64,000 bases of DNA from Clostridium hydrogeniformans DSM 21757 (lineage in GTDB: Bacteria > Bacillota > Clostridia > Clostridiales > Clostridiaceae). The stretch's first letter is position 1, and every line of letters begins with the position of its first letter. A program made the position numbers and the translations under genes. The stretch lies in assembly GCF_000686705.1 (NCBI RefSeq), contig NZ_JMLJ01000003.1, positions 1-64,000 of the forward strand, given 5' to 3'. Positions 9,255 to 18,430 of this stretch are shown one piece after another. A model generated the notes under the pieces. The model was not told the DNA's origin and made no database searches. It was given only the letters and a program-made list of their open reading frames with translations.

Positions 9255-10394
9255 TTAAAGAGCTATTATCTCCTCTTTATCCTTATATAATCTTATTATC
9301 TTAGGACTTATGTTTCTATAGTTAGTCTCATGATTAACCTGATTCCCCATTGCATCAGTTAATCTTCCACTAGAAAATATACATAAAAGTTTTCCTTCAA
9401 AAAACTCCTTATATCCTTCCTCATAAGCTTCATGTCCTCTTATAACCTTATATATGCCAAACCTCTTCCTAAAGCTATTAAAATGTTCTTTGTAAAAATA
9501 AAATCTTCCCTTATTTTTAGTTTCCTCTATGTCCCCTTCCTTAGGATCACTCCAAAGAAGGTTTTGAACTATGGTTCTATTTATTAAATCTACAATATTT
9601 TCATTTGTAAGATCTCTCAGGGATTTTATATGACTATAAAAAGTTTCATTATCAAGTGGCCTAGGAAGCCCTCCATGAACCCCCATGTATACATGTTTTT
9701 CACTTTTAACAAATGCATTTATAGAAAGGGAATGGAAAAAATCTATATAACACTTTAATAGGTCTAATTCTAAGCTATTTTCTTTTAACAAGTTATAAAT
9801 ATATGATATAAAATAATCTCTATCTGTTGTATTAGAATTTCTCCCCACTATTAATTTATATATTTCTTCCTCTAAATATCCACCATCGTGATTCCCCCTA
9901 AGTAAAAAGATATTTTCAGGAAAAAGGTATTTTAAAATAAGTAAAATTTCTATGGTTTTTAAGTGATTCTCTCCTCTATCTACGTAATCTCCAAGAAATA
10001 GGAGTGCAAAGTCTTCTTTCTTTTCAATTTTATTAAAAAAATTCACTTTACTTAGGATTCTTTTTATACTTATACTATCCGAATGAATATCTCCAATAAA
10101 ATATACTTCTTTAACTTTATTTAAAATATAAGTATTATATGCCCTTCTACAATTGTTAAAATCATGAATACAGTTGCTTATATTAATATTCTCTTCTAGT
10201 ATTCTTCTATTATGAAAATCCTCCTCTTCATTATGGATTTCTATAATATTTTCTATTAAAAAACTATGTAGCTTAATTATATCTTCTAAAGTTTTATCTT
10301 CCTCTAATAATTCTAATATGCTATTCTTAAGATATTCTTTCTTAAACTTATATACTTCTTTTTTGATTATTTTTACTCTTTCTATAAAAGACAT
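9255..10394 (-). CDS. PPP-family (calcineurin-like) protein phosphatase
   Basis: The 379-residue product has the ordered metal-binding signatures of the PPP serine/threonine phosphatase family: GDIHSDS, GDYVDRG, RGNHDGG, a GVHGGLP motif and VIRGHEAYEEGY. These residues bind two metal ions that activate water for phosphoester hydrolysis. There is no signal peptide or membrane segment, so it is cytosolic. The N-terminal 110 residues are helical and charged and may be regulatory. The start is ATG 10394 with GGGGTG upstream. The helicase gene follows on the same strand after 185 nt. A protein phosphatase role is likely from the family; the substrate cannot be read from sequence. Confidence 0.88.
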   Translation of the reverse strand: MSFIERVKIIKKEVYKFKKEYLKNSILELLEEDKTLEDIIKLHSFLIENIIEIHNEEEDFHNRRILEENINISNCIHDFNNCRRAYNTYILNKVKEVYFIGDIHSDSISIKRILSKVNFFNKIEKKEDFALLFLGDYVDRGENHLKTIEILLILKYLFPENIFLLRGNHDGGYLEEEIYKLIVGRNSNTTDRDYFISYIYNLLKENSLELDLLKCYIDFFHSLSINAFVKSEKHVYMGVHGGLPRPLDNETFYSHIKSLRDLTNENIVDLINRTIVQNLLWSDPKEGDIEETKNKGRFYFYKEHFNSFRKRFGIYKVIRGHEAYEEGYKEFFEGKLLCIFSSGRLTDAMGNQVNHETNYRNISPKIIRLYKDKEEIIAL

Positions 10395-10455
10395 AATTTC
10401 ACCCCATCCTAACCACTTATTGTTTTATAAAAATCACTGTTCATATATAATAATT

Positions 10456-10539
10456 TTAAGTTGTTTTATTTCCTTTTTTAACTCTTAGAAAAAAATATCC
10501 AAATAAAGCTGCCCAAAATATAAGTATATATTTAAACAT
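10456..10539 (-). CDS. Possible 27-residue membrane peptide
   Basis: A minus-strand ATG at 10539 with AAGGGAG 6 nt upstream opens a 27-codon frame ending at TAA 10456-10458. The peptide is one hydrophobic helix (FKYILIFWAALFGYFFL) followed by a basic tail RVKKGNKTT, the layout of single-span small membrane proteins. CCCTT/AAGGG just upstream could fold over the ribosome site. It fills part of an otherwise empty 370-nt gap. Function unknown; a chance ORF cannot be excluded. Confidence 0.45.
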   Translation of the reverse strand: MFKYILIFWAALFGYFFLRVKKGNKTT

Positions 10540-10764
10540 AAATCTCCCTTAAACTAAAGGGATTCACCTCCTTTTAGGTAGTAAATAATTTTTATAAAAT
10601 ATGCAGTATTTACCTTTAGTTATACTTGGGTAAATTATATAATACAGAGAATAAAATTACAAATTTCCCATAATCTTTTCTTTTATAATAATAAAGATTT
10701 CTTTATCTAATTATCTAAAATAGTCTTAATATATTATTAATGTGAATTTCTTTTAACCTAATTC

Positions 10765-11586
10765 TTATTTATTTACTGGAATTTGTATCTCATATATATG
10801 GTCCTCTTCATAGGATGAAAAAGCTATATCACTTATGGTAACTATTAAACCATCTCCACATATGGTAAGATTCTTCTCTTTAATAAATCTTAATAGTTTA
10901 TTATAATAACTCTTTCCCCCTTCTATATTTCCCTTAAAAGCAATAGTTGCATAAGTTCCCTCATTTACCTTCTTCATCTTATTAAATCTCATCATCTTTT
11001 CTTGAAAAACTAAGGCTAAAGATTTCCATTCCTTATATATGTTGTTATTAATATTATTCTTATCTAATATATAGGTTATCATACCTTTAAATAAGCATAA
11101 CTCATCATTTATTATATTGCTAAGAGTTTTTATTCCATATTCAACTTCTACTATATCCCTATCTTTTTCAAAGTTTAGATATATCATATTCCTCTTTTCG
11201 ATATTCTTTATATAACAAGTATCTAAATTATTTTCTTCCCCATAAATATGTAAAATTTTAAGCTTATAATCTATAATTTTTTCTCTCTCTTTAAGAATCT
11301 CTATTTCCCTTTCTAATCTTTCCTTTTGGCTCTTAAGAACCGCCTTCATAAAATTTAAATTTCTATCACTAAAATATTTTTCAATTTCCTCAAGAGGCAT
11401 ACCTAATCTTTTTAAAAATATAATAGAATCTAAGTGTCCAAATTGTTCTATATCATAATATCTATATCCATTTTCATTATCTACATATCTTGGTTTAAAA
11501 AGATCTATTTTATCGTAATATCTTAGGGTTTGAGTGGATATATTATGGAGTTTTGCCATCTCTCCTATTAATATTTTCTTATTCAT
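10765..11586 (-). CDS. MerR-family regulator with effector-binding domain
   Basis: The 273-residue product starts with a MerR winged helix: LIGEMAKLHNISTQTLRYYDKIDLFKP, then ENGYRYYD and IFLKRLGMPLEEIEKYF. A long dimerisation coiled coil follows (about residues 75-115). The C-terminal 150 residues look like the BmrR/GyrI-type ligand-binding fold found in multidrug sensors. MerR proteins activate promoters with long spacers by twisting DNA. The neighbouring ABC exporter, also on the minus strand, is separated by a terminator and its operon starts at 14309, so regulation of it is possible but unproven. The start is ATG 11586 with AAGGAAG upstream. Confidence 0.88.
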   Translation of the reverse strand: MNKKILIGEMAKLHNISTQTLRYYDKIDLFKPRYVDNENGYRYYDIEQFGHLDSIIFLKRLGMPLEEIEKYFSDRNLNFMKAVLKSQKERLEREIEILKEREKIIDYKLKILHIYGEENNLDTCYIKNIEKRNMIYLNFEKDRDIVEVEYGIKTLSNIINDELCLFKGMITYILDKNNINNNIYKEWKSLALVFQEKMMRFNKMKKVNEGTYATIAFKGNIEGGKSYYNKLLRFIKEKNLTICGDGLIVTISDIAFSSYEEDHIYEIQIPVNK

Positions 11587-11865
11587 TTAAATACACTTCC
11601 TTATAATCTCATATGGTATTTCTTAATTATACCCTCTATTTAAAGCCTTAAGTTAAATATAAAAATATTTAAATATTAATTTATAATTACTCATTTGCAT
11701 ATGTTAATTAAAAAAGAAAAAAGGGATTCATTCATATACTCAATCCTTGATTATGAATACAATGTTAATTCCTAATCTTTAAAATTTAATTTAAGACAAC
11801 TTTTTAATAACCCACCTTTAAATATAATATATAGCCTGATTTTAAAACTAAGGCTCTAAAATAAA
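11587..11865. other. Intergenic region, no gene seen
   Basis: AT-rich spacer between the MerR gene start and the exporter terminator. It must contain the MerR gene promoter on the minus strand. I saw no ORF with a ribosome site and could not fix a promoter. Confidence 0.4.
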
Positions 11866-11919
11866 ACATAATAAAACCACTAAAAGTATTATACTAAATT
11901 CCTAATACTCTTAGTGGTT
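11866..11919 (-). terminator. Terminator of the ABC exporter operon
   Basis: ACCACTAAAAGTATTA and TAATACTCTTAGTGGT (11876-11891, 11903-11918) pair over 16 positions with one mismatch. On the minus strand they are followed by TTTATTATGTTTTATTTT. Confidence 0.85.
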
Positions 11920-11961
11920 AAACTATTTATATTTATGATCTTGAAAATCCTTTTATAAAGA

Positions 11962-13581
11962 CTAGTATTCTAATTTATTAAATATTTTATCTGTAACCAT
12001 TAATAAAATTATAATTTCTATAGCTAAGGAAATTATAACAAATATAAAGGCTAATATAGTATTTTCCAAGACCTTTACCCCTATAACTGCTACAGCTATA
12101 GGTATAATTAGTAACATGAGATTTATTAATGTCCCTATAAACCCTCCATCATTAATTTCTACATCTCTAGGAATTAAAAGCTGAATTAAAAGAGTTTTTA
12201 ATATTCCTATAAAGCTAAACATGGAACTAGATAAAAGAGCTAATATAATTAGGAATTTATTTCCCTCTAAAAAGATGAGTAAAGGTAAAAACATTAAAGA
12301 CTTATAAATAATAGATAAGGCTACTGGCTGGGTAACTATTGCTATTATTTTCTTTAGCGCAGAGCCTGGTAATATGTATATATACATATTGTTAAGTTCT
12401 CTTTTAAGACTTTCTCCTGCCGAAGAATTTGCTTGAAATATAGCCATAAATCCAACAATACTAAGTAGTATTTTATCTACAGACTCCTTATCCCCACTCA
12501 AAATTCTAGATAAGATATATCCTATACCTATCATAAGTAAGACCATGCCTATTCTTTTTTTAGTCATGTTTTTCTTTCCGCTAGTTAGGTTTTGCTTCCA
12601 AAGAAATGCCCACTCTCCAAAGAACTCTTTAGATTTAATGGAAGTTTTCACCTTTTTATAATTCCCCTCTGCCGCTGTATCCATATCCTTATAGCTCTTA
12701 GTTACTTTGAGAATATCATTTCTACCCTCTACAATTTCTGCTACATCTTCATAATAATTTACTCCAAATATTAAAAAACCTGCTATTAGTAAGGATGTAA
12801 CTACTATCAATGTAATAAGTTCTTTATATGGTATTATATTACTTAAGGATAAAGGTAGAGTTATTCCCTTTTCAAAACTACTTATAATAAATATTTTATC
12901 TATAACAAGGTTTTCAAAAACTTCTTTAAATTGAAAATTGGTTATATATAGCCTATATGCTAAAACTCCTATATACACTAGAAGAATTCCAATAAATATC
13001 CGTCCTAAGATTCTAAAACTATTTTTTAAATTAAATCTTATTTTTAAAGAGTAAATAAGATATCCTAAGGATTTAAAGAAAACTACTAAAACTATTACCA
13101 TTAGGCTTGAAAATATCATATTATATAGGTTTATTCCCATTCCTTTAAATCCAGTGATAAGTAATATTATCCATAGGTATATATAGGTAAGAATCGATAT
13201 AATAGCACTTCTAAGCATACTATATAGAAGTATAGTCTTCTCTCCTATGGGGCTTGGAAAAAGATAATGTACATCATTTATATTAAATCCTCCTGGAGTA
13301 TGATCATTACAAAATTTATATATGATAATACAAGTTACAATAAATATTATTAGGGTTACACATGCTCTAGCACTCAAAAAAGCCTCTGGAGTTAAAAACT
13401 CTCTTATCTTACCCTTATTTCTATTACCTGAAAATAGCATAGGTATAATAATGAATATTAGAGGAAAAATCAATGAAAAAAATTTTTTTATAGCAATTAT
13501 TGGATTAGTAAGGGAGTATTTAAACCCATTTTTCCACTTTAAAAGATCCATATATACTAAAGTAAAAAAATCTTTACTCAT
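11962..13581 (-). CDS. ABC exporter membrane protein
   Basis: The 539-residue product has about twelve hydrophobic helices (for example around residues 33-50, 73-90, 108-180, 190-212, 265-285, 340-365 and 390-535). The pattern fits the putative ABC exporter family of Firmicutes. A charged loop (about 285-325) separates two membrane halves. The gene starts 11 nt after the ATPase stop, with its AGGTGATT ribosome site lying in the ATPase 3' end, so the two are co-translated. Substrate unknown; a peptide or drug is a guess from family membership. Confidence 0.85.
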   Translation of the reverse strand: MSKDFFTLVYMDLLKWKNGFKYSLTNPIIAIKKFFSLIFPLIFIIIPMLFSGNRNKGKIREFLTPEAFLSARACVTLIIFIVTCIIIYKFCNDHTPGGFNINDVHYLFPSPIGEKTILLYSMLRSAIISILTYIYLWIILLITGFKGMGINLYNMIFSSLMVIVLVVFFKSLGYLIYSLKIRFNLKNSFRILGRIFIGILLVYIGVLAYRLYITNFQFKEVFENLVIDKIFIISSFEKGITLPLSLSNIIPYKELITLIVVTSLLIAGFLIFGVNYYEDVAEIVEGRNDILKVTKSYKDMDTAAEGNYKKVKTSIKSKEFFGEWAFLWKQNLTSGKKNMTKKRIGMVLLMIGIGYILSRILSGDKESVDKILLSIVGFMAIFQANSSAGESLKRELNNMYIYILPGSALKKIIAIVTQPVALSIIYKSLMFLPLLIFLEGNKFLIILALLSSSMFSFIGILKTLLIQLLIPRDVEINDGGFIGTLINLMLLIIPIAVAVIGVKVLENTILAFIFVIISLAIEIIILLMVTDKIFNKLEY

Positions 13582-13592
13582 ATTAAAATCAC

Positions 13593-14309
13593 CTACTCTT
13601 CTGTTATCTTTAAGAAAACATCCTCTAAAGTAGCGTTTTCATTAAAGCCATATTTTTCTATTAATACCCTCTTTGATCCTTTTGCAATAAGCTCCCCTTT
13701 TTTAATTATTATTATTTCATCGGTTAACTCCTCAATGGAAGATAATATATGAGTACTTACTAACATGGTTTTCCCTTCATCTCTTAGTGACTTTAAAATT
13801 TCTTTAAAATCCTTTATTCCCTTTGGATCTAGCCCTATAAAAGGCTCATCTATGAAAAATATATCTGGCTTATGAAGTATAGCCATGGCAATGGATAATT
13901 TCTGCTTCATTCCTTTTGATAGTTCCTTAGCTAAGGTATGCTTCTTTTCTAGTATATAAAACTTTTCTAAGAGCCTCTCTCCATCTTCCTCCCAGTTCTT
14001 TAATCTATATGCCAAAGCTATAAATTTTAGATGTTCCCAAACTGTAAGAAGAGGATATATATCTGGATTTTCTGGAATATAGGCAAGCTTTTCCCTAGCA
14101 CTCCTACCCTTAACGTCCTTTCCATATATGCTTATTTCTCCCCCATCTTTTTTTAATAAGGATAGTATACATTTTATGGTTGTGGTCTTACCTGCTCCAT
14201 TAGGTCCTGCTAATATAACAACTTGTCCTTTATCTAAAGAAAAAGATATATCCTCTACTGCTTTTACCTTTTTAAAGGACTTTTCTAAATTTTTCACTTC
14301 TAAGATCAC
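13593..14309 (-). CDS. ABC transporter ATP-binding protein
   Basis: The 238-residue ATPase has Walker A GPNGAGKTT (about 36-44), signature LSKGMKQKLS (about 134), Walker B IFFIDEPFIGLDP (about 154) and the switch His in STHILSS. The signature has K for the first G of LSGGQ, which is common in this exporter subfamily. The start codon is GTG 14309, with GGGGGG upstream. It pairs with the membrane protein that follows and supplies energy for export. No further operon member is present. Confidence 0.93.
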   Translation of the reverse strand: MILEVKNLEKSFKKVKAVEDISFSLDKGQVVILAGPNGAGKTTTIKCILSLLKKDGGEISIYGKDVKGRSAREKLAYIPENPDIYPLLTVWEHLKFIALAYRLKNWEEDGERLLEKFYILEKKHTLAKELSKGMKQKLSIAMAILHKPDIFFIDEPFIGLDPKGIKDFKEILKSLRDEGKTMLVSTHILSSIEELTDEIIIIKKGELIAKGSKRVLIEKYGFNENATLEDVFLKITEE

Positions 14310-14520
14310 TTAAAATCCCCCCAACTATTCTCTTATCATGTCTCATTATACTAGATTTTTTAGTATTTACCCTTAAATAATCCTTAAATTACTTTCTCTT
14401 ACAATACATCCATTTTAAATTATCACCATCCTTATAATAAAAATGTTTATAACTAAATTAAATATTTTTATAAAATACTGTTTAATTATATTTATTACAT
14501 AATTTTTATGAGTAATAACT

Positions 14521-14563
14521 ATAAAAAGAAACTGCACCTTATATTCCACAAGGTGCAGTTTCT
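14521..14563 (-). terminator. Terminator of the queuine salvage operon
   Basis: A perfect 14-bp inverted repeat, AGAAACTGCACCTT / AAGGTGCAGTTTCT (14527-14540, 14550-14563), begins right after the queL stop. T-runs flank both sides, so it could also work in the opposite direction. Confidence 0.92.
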
Positions 14564-14564
14564 T

Positions 14565-15254
14565 TTAATCTCCCACTCCAAAATCCGTATTATTATAAAG
14601 TATCTCTATATTAGGATTTTTATCTAAGAAGGAATATTTATCTATAAACCATTTTATAAGCTCCCCATCTCTTTCTAACTTAGAGGTATTAGGGGTGAAT
14701 ATATTTACCGTACTATGGGTAAATATATTTTGTATTATCTCCATATCTTTATCTATGCTTTCTTTACTCTGACCTTTTATTCCTACCATAATACACGGGG
14801 AATCAAAATACTCTTTTAACTCCTCTGGAGCTTTAAATTTAGCATTTTTATTTAGAAAATCATTTCTAAAATCATAATCAAAAGTTTCTACTCCTATTTT
14901 AAATATAATAGGAATATTAAAAAATTCTCTCATTTCATTTAACCTATTTCTATAACACCAATGACTTTCTAAAAATAATTTCTCTATTCCCTTTTCATCT
15001 ATAATTTCTTTTATTTTTTCTAAGGTTTTTCTAGGAATCTCAAAACAGCTTCCTGAATTTATTACCTCTAAAACCTTATATTTTCCTGTTATATTACTAA
15101 GCACATTAAAATTTATCTCATTTATTTCTTCTTCATTAGTTGAATTATCTAATATATAATCACAAAAGCTACATTTTCCCCATACACAAGGAAAGCCTTT
15201 TAAAAGTACTATTTCTCTATGATTTTTATTTTCAATTATACTATATCTATCCAT
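14565..15254 (-). CDS. queL: Radical SAM queuine lyase QueL
   Basis: The 229-residue protein is a short radical SAM enzyme. Its iron-sulfur Cys motif lies at about residues 22-29 and reads C-VWGK-C-SF-C, a CX4CX2C spacing rather than the usual CX3CX2C. Downstream IFKIGVETFDYDFR and IMVGIKGQS resemble radical SAM barrel strands. Known biology: in Clostridioides difficile a radical SAM lyase converts queuine to preQ1 and is encoded beside a nucleoside hydrolase and an ECF S component, the same three-gene set as here. The start lies 2 nt after the transporter stop. The identification rests on family plus context, reinforced by the preQ1 riboswitch upstream of the operon. Confidence 0.85.
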   Translation of the reverse strand: MDRYSIIENKNHREIVLLKGFPCVWGKCSFCDYILDNSTNEEEINEINFNVLSNITGKYKVLEVINSGSCFEIPRKTLEKIKEIIDEKGIEKLFLESHWCYRNRLNEMREFFNIPIIFKIGVETFDYDFRNDFLNKNAKFKAPEELKEYFDSPCIMVGIKGQSKESIDKDMEIIQNIFTHSTVNIFTPNTSKLERDGELIKWFIDKYSFLDKNPNIEILYNNTDFGVGD

Positions 15255-15256
15255 AA

Positions 15257-15814
15257 TTAACTCCTTATAATCTTATGTTTAAATCTTTCTGGAAGTGATA
15301 GAACCACTGGTAATATTAGAGCTACACTTATAAATCTATCTATATAATCAGTTATAAATTGAACTAAAAATACACTTATAACCTTATTTAAACCTAAATT
15401 TGAAATAATGGTTACTATATATGAAGATCCTGAGGATGTAACCCCATTAAATAAAAAAGCTGCTATTATGGCTCCTATAAGTGATGAAAAAATAGATAGA
15501 ATTAATACCCCAAAAGGCATCTTATATCCTTTCATAAAACCGCCCTTAAACATAATTCCACCTAAAAGCCCTACAAATATTTGTACTGGCGCAAAATATA
15601 TGGAATATATATCAAAGGTAATACCACTTATAAAACTCCCAATAATCCCTGTTATAACTCCGTATACTGGTCCCATAAGAAAAGCAATCATTATAGTACC
15701 AATGGAATCCATATATATAGGTAGTCTAAGATTTAATGCTATAAAGGCTCCTACAATATTTAGTGCTACGGCAAATCCTATTATGCTTATTTTTAATGGA
15801 GATAATTTTTTCAT
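15257..15814 (-). CDS. qrtT: ECF transporter S component, queuine/queuosine uptake
   Basis: The 185-residue integral membrane protein has five to six helices, and its YMDSIGTIMIAFLMGPVYG segment is typical of ECF S components. It needs a shared energising module (EcfA/A'/T), which is not in this window. The ATG directly abuts the queK stop (TAA-ATG) with AGGAGG upstream, so it is tightly co-translated. Its place between queK and queL under a preQ1 riboswitch supports uptake of a queuosine-related base or nucleoside. The gene symbol follows the described queuine salvage transporter; the exact substrate is inferred. Confidence 0.8.
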   Translation of the reverse strand: MKKLSPLKISIIGFAVALNIVGAFIALNLRLPIYMDSIGTIMIAFLMGPVYGVITGIIGSFISGITFDIYSIYFAPVQIFVGLLGGIMFKGGFMKGYKMPFGVLILSIFSSLIGAIIAAFLFNGVTSSGSSYIVTIISNLGLNKVISVFLVQFITDYIDRFISVALILPVVLSLPERFKHKIIRS

Positions 15815-16783
15815 TTATATTACCTCCTTAAGCTTTCTTAAAGTTTCATGGTTTTCCTTAAATACTGTTTCAAGAAACCTATACATAAACTCTTTAGAGT
15901 TTACCTCATTAAGGACTAAGGAATTATGAGATTTTCTCCAAAAGTCTTCCTTATCTACAATAGTTTGTCCAACAGCTACCCCTTCTTTTACAACCTCTAC
16001 ATAGGAAGAGAATCCAGTGCAAAGGGATTTGTCTATAAAATATGCTACTGCTAGAGGATCATTAATTACGCATCCAATTATTCCTTCTTGCTTCCAGTGA
16101 AAATCCACATAAAATTTAGTGATTTTTACAATATACTCTCCTATAGGATTATTGAGTCTTCTAATTCCTTCTAGTATATTTGGAGTTAATACGATTTTTC
16201 TTGTAACATCTAAAGGTATCATATGAATCTTATGTCCTAAATTTTGAAACACATAATCTGCTCCATGAGGATCTACCCAATAATTAAATTCAGCTACTGG
16301 AGAACAGTTTCCATGAATTCTAAATGCCCCTCCCATAGATACAAACTCTTCTAAGTTTTCAAAAACTTTTTTATTTTTCTCTATGGCCTTAGCTATATTA
16401 GTAAGAGGACCTAATGCTATAATGGATACCTTTTCTTTTCTAAGGGTATCTATTATAAAATCCACTGCTCCTTCTTTCACTTCTGCTCCTTCTATTTTTT
16501 CAAAATAGCATTCTCCAAGGCCATCCTCTCCATGGGTATCCTGAGCTGTTACAAGTTGTCTTTTAAGAGGTTTTTCTTCCCCTAAGTAAACTGGGATATG
16601 AAGTGCTTTAAGTATTTCTAAAGTCTTTAAAGCATTTTCTCCCCCTTCTTTAATAGGAACATTTCCACATACTATGGTTATTCCTACAACTTCTAGCTCT
16701 TCTGATTTTAGAGCTAAAAGTAATGCCAAGGAATCATCAATTCCTGGGTCACAATCAATAATTACTTTTCTCCTTTTTTCCAT
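15815..16783 (-). CDS. queK: Queuosine-type nucleoside hydrolase QueK
   Basis: The 322-residue product is an IunH-type nucleoside hydrolase. The calcium-binding IIDCDPGIDDSLALLLAL lies at the N-terminus, LGPLTNIAKAI in the middle and CVINDPLAVAYF near residue 245. In the queuine salvage pathway this branch releases queuine from queuosine. The open frame continues upstream to 16855, but ATG 16783 has AAGGAG 7 nt away, and the extra codons would overlap the riboswitch expression platform, so the short start is chosen. It is first in the operon. A purine or pyrimidine nucleoside hydrolase would be the alternative without this context. Confidence 0.85.
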   Translation of the reverse strand: MEKRRKVIIDCDPGIDDSLALLLALKSEELEVVGITIVCGNVPIKEGGENALKTLEILKALHIPVYLGEEKPLKRQLVTAQDTHGEDGLGECYFEKIEGAEVKEGAVDFIIDTLRKEKVSIIALGPLTNIAKAIEKNKKVFENLEEFVSMGGAFRIHGNCSPVAEFNYWVDPHGADYVFQNLGHKIHMIPLDVTRKIVLTPNILEGIRRLNNPIGEYIVKITKFYVDFHWKQEGIIGCVINDPLAVAYFIDKSLCTGFSSYVEVVKEGVAVGQTIVDKEDFWRKSHNSLVLNEVNSKEFMYRFLETVFKENHETLRKLKEVI

Positions 16784-16835
16784 ATTCCTTCTCCTTTTCT
16801 CAACTATTGAGAACGGGCTCCATGGCTTAATTAAA

Positions 16836-16868
16836 CGCAAAAAAGCCATAGCCAAGGATACAGCTATG
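16836..16868 (-). terminator. preQ1 riboswitch terminator
   Basis: On the minus strand CATAGC (16868-16863) pairs with GCTATG (16852-16847), followed by GC and a TTTTTT run. Its loop contains ATCCTTGG, which can instead pair with the CTAAGGAT at the aptamer's 3' edge. That gives a plausible anti-terminator: bound preQ1 occupies the CTAA segment, frees the terminator and turns the operon off. Confidence 0.75.
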
Positions 16869-16883
16869 TCACCTTACCGTAAA

Positions 16884-16918
16884 TCCTTAGTTTTTTATAC
16901 TGGGAGTTCTCGAACCAG
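16884..16918 (-). promoter_or_regulatory. preQ1-I riboswitch aptamer
   Basis: The minus strand reads CTGGTTCGAGAACTCCCAG, then TATAAAAAACTAAGGA. This matches the class I preQ1 aptamer: a short CUGG/CCAG hairpin with a C-containing loop and an A-rich tail that folds back as a pseudoknot. It lies 100 nt upstream of queK. Placement before a queuine salvage operon agrees with its known ligand. Confidence 0.92.
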
Positions 16919-17228
16919 TCCCACAAAATTCAGCCTTTACTATAATATTTATACACCTTTTTAGAATAAGTAGAATCTGAGTCAACTTATTCATTAAAAA
17001 AATAAATATTATAGCCTTTAATAAACTAAGACTAAATTTAATGGATTTAGGGATTTACCCATTTAATTTCTTAATAATTATACCACATCTTTATTTTTTA
17101 TGTATCTTATATATGCTACTAATTCTTTTAATACTTTAACTTCATAATTATAAAAAATTATTTTAAAGTAATATATATACTGCCTTTATGGAACAATATA
17201 TTGTAATCATCATTAAGGAGTGTGAAGT

Positions 17229-18404
17229 ATGAAAATATTTAATAGATGTTTTTCTATTTTTATTATTTTTATTATGTTATTTTCCTTTAATGAAAAGGAA
17301 GTCAGCGCCTATACCAAAGAGGAAATAGATAAAAATAATGTTACAGATTTTATAAATAATATATTTAAAATTAGAAATAATTTCACCTTAAGTGGAGATC
17401 TAGAAAACTTTAAAGATAATTATGATTTAAAAAATAATTATGGAAAGTGGTCCTTTGAACATGAAGTTAAAAGAGCTAAATACTTAAGAGATTGGGCTTC
17501 TGAAAGAGGAATGATAATTAAATCCATAGAATCTATTCCAAACTTTAAGAAGGTTACCCTAGGAAAAAACTCTGCAACTGTTAGAGTTGATGAAGGAGTA
17601 AAGGTTACCTATGGATATTCTAATGATAAGGATAATTGTGAAAATGTGTTTGGGGTGAATTTATTTCATAATATCTCCCTAAAAATTAATGATTCTAATA
17701 TGGTTATAATAAATGATTATTATCTAGATTGCTTTGAAGATGGACTAAAGACTTATGAAGTTAATTATTCCGAAACCTTACTTCCAGCACCTAAGGAAAA
17801 AAATTATGACTTTGTAAATAATGTAAGAACCAATGTAGAACTCTCCTCCTCTTCAAAGTTTGATAGATTGAAAGCTGTATCCTATGCTGATACTTACTGT
17901 GGTGTACCCTGGGCAACTGGAAAGGAAATCAATAAATATAATACTAGGTATAAAAACTTTACTGGAGTAGGTGGAAATTGTACCAACTATGTTTCTCAAT
18001 GCCTTGGTGATAAAGATGCTGGGAGCTTAAAACAAGATGGCACATGGTATTGCATATATAAAGGATATAATGGAGCTGAAACTAGTGCCTCTTGGAGTAA
18101 TGCTGATGCCTTTAAAAACTATCTTCTTTATAGTGGCAAAGGAAAACTAGTTAAAAAAGGTGATTTTAAAGAAGTGACAAAGCCCTTAAAAGAATCCTCA
18201 AATGGAGCTATTGGAAAATTAACCCTTGGAGATGTAATTGCTTATGATAAAGGTAATGATATAGATCATACTGCTATAATTACTGGTTTTGACTCTCATG
18301 GATATCCATTAATTAATTCTCACACTGTAGATAGATACCATGTTCCCTTTGATTTAGGCTGGGGAGATAAAAATATTAAATTTTTACTTATACATATTCA
18401 ATAA
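17229..18404 (+). CDS. Secreted protein with C-terminal amidase-like domain
   Basis: The 391-residue product has a signal peptide (hydrophobic residues 7-21, then NEKEVSA). A helical/beta middle region follows (25-205). The C-terminal domain (about 210-391) fits the putative amidase family (Amidase_6-like, NlpC/P60-like fold). It has AVSYADTYCG, the nucleophile Cys in GGNCTNYVSQC, a His in GDVIAYDKGNDIDHTAIITG and a final INSHTVDR. Such enzymes may cleave peptide or amide bonds in the cell wall. The start is ATG with AAGGAG 8 nt upstream. It is monocistronic on the plus strand among minus-strand genes. The substrate is unknown. Confidence 0.85.
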   Translation: MKIFNRCFSIFIIFIMLFSFNEKEVSAYTKEEIDKNNVTDFINNIFKIRNNFTLSGDLENFKDNYDLKNNYGKWSFEHEVKRAKYLRDWASERGMIIKSIESIPNFKKVTLGKNSATVRVDEGVKVTYGYSNDKDNCENVFGVNLFHNISLKINDSNMVIINDYYLDCFEDGLKTYEVNYSETLLPAPKEKNYDFVNNVRTNVELSSSSKFDRLKAVSYADTYCGVPWATGKEINKYNTRYKNFTGVGGNCTNYVSQCLGDKDAGSLKQDGTWYCIYKGYNGAETSASWSNADAFKNYLLYSGKGKLVKKGDFKEVTKPLKESSNGAIGKLTLGDVIAYDKGNDIDHTAIITGFDSHGYPLINSHTVDRYHVPFDLGWGDKNIKFLLIHIQ

Positions 18405-18430
18405 CTTAAGCTTAAGTTAAATTATTGAAA

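Noticed and set aside
16784-16855. N-terminal extension of the nucleoside hydrolase
   Set aside because: It would translate the riboswitch expression platform, lacks a ribosome site, and ATG 16783 has a good one.
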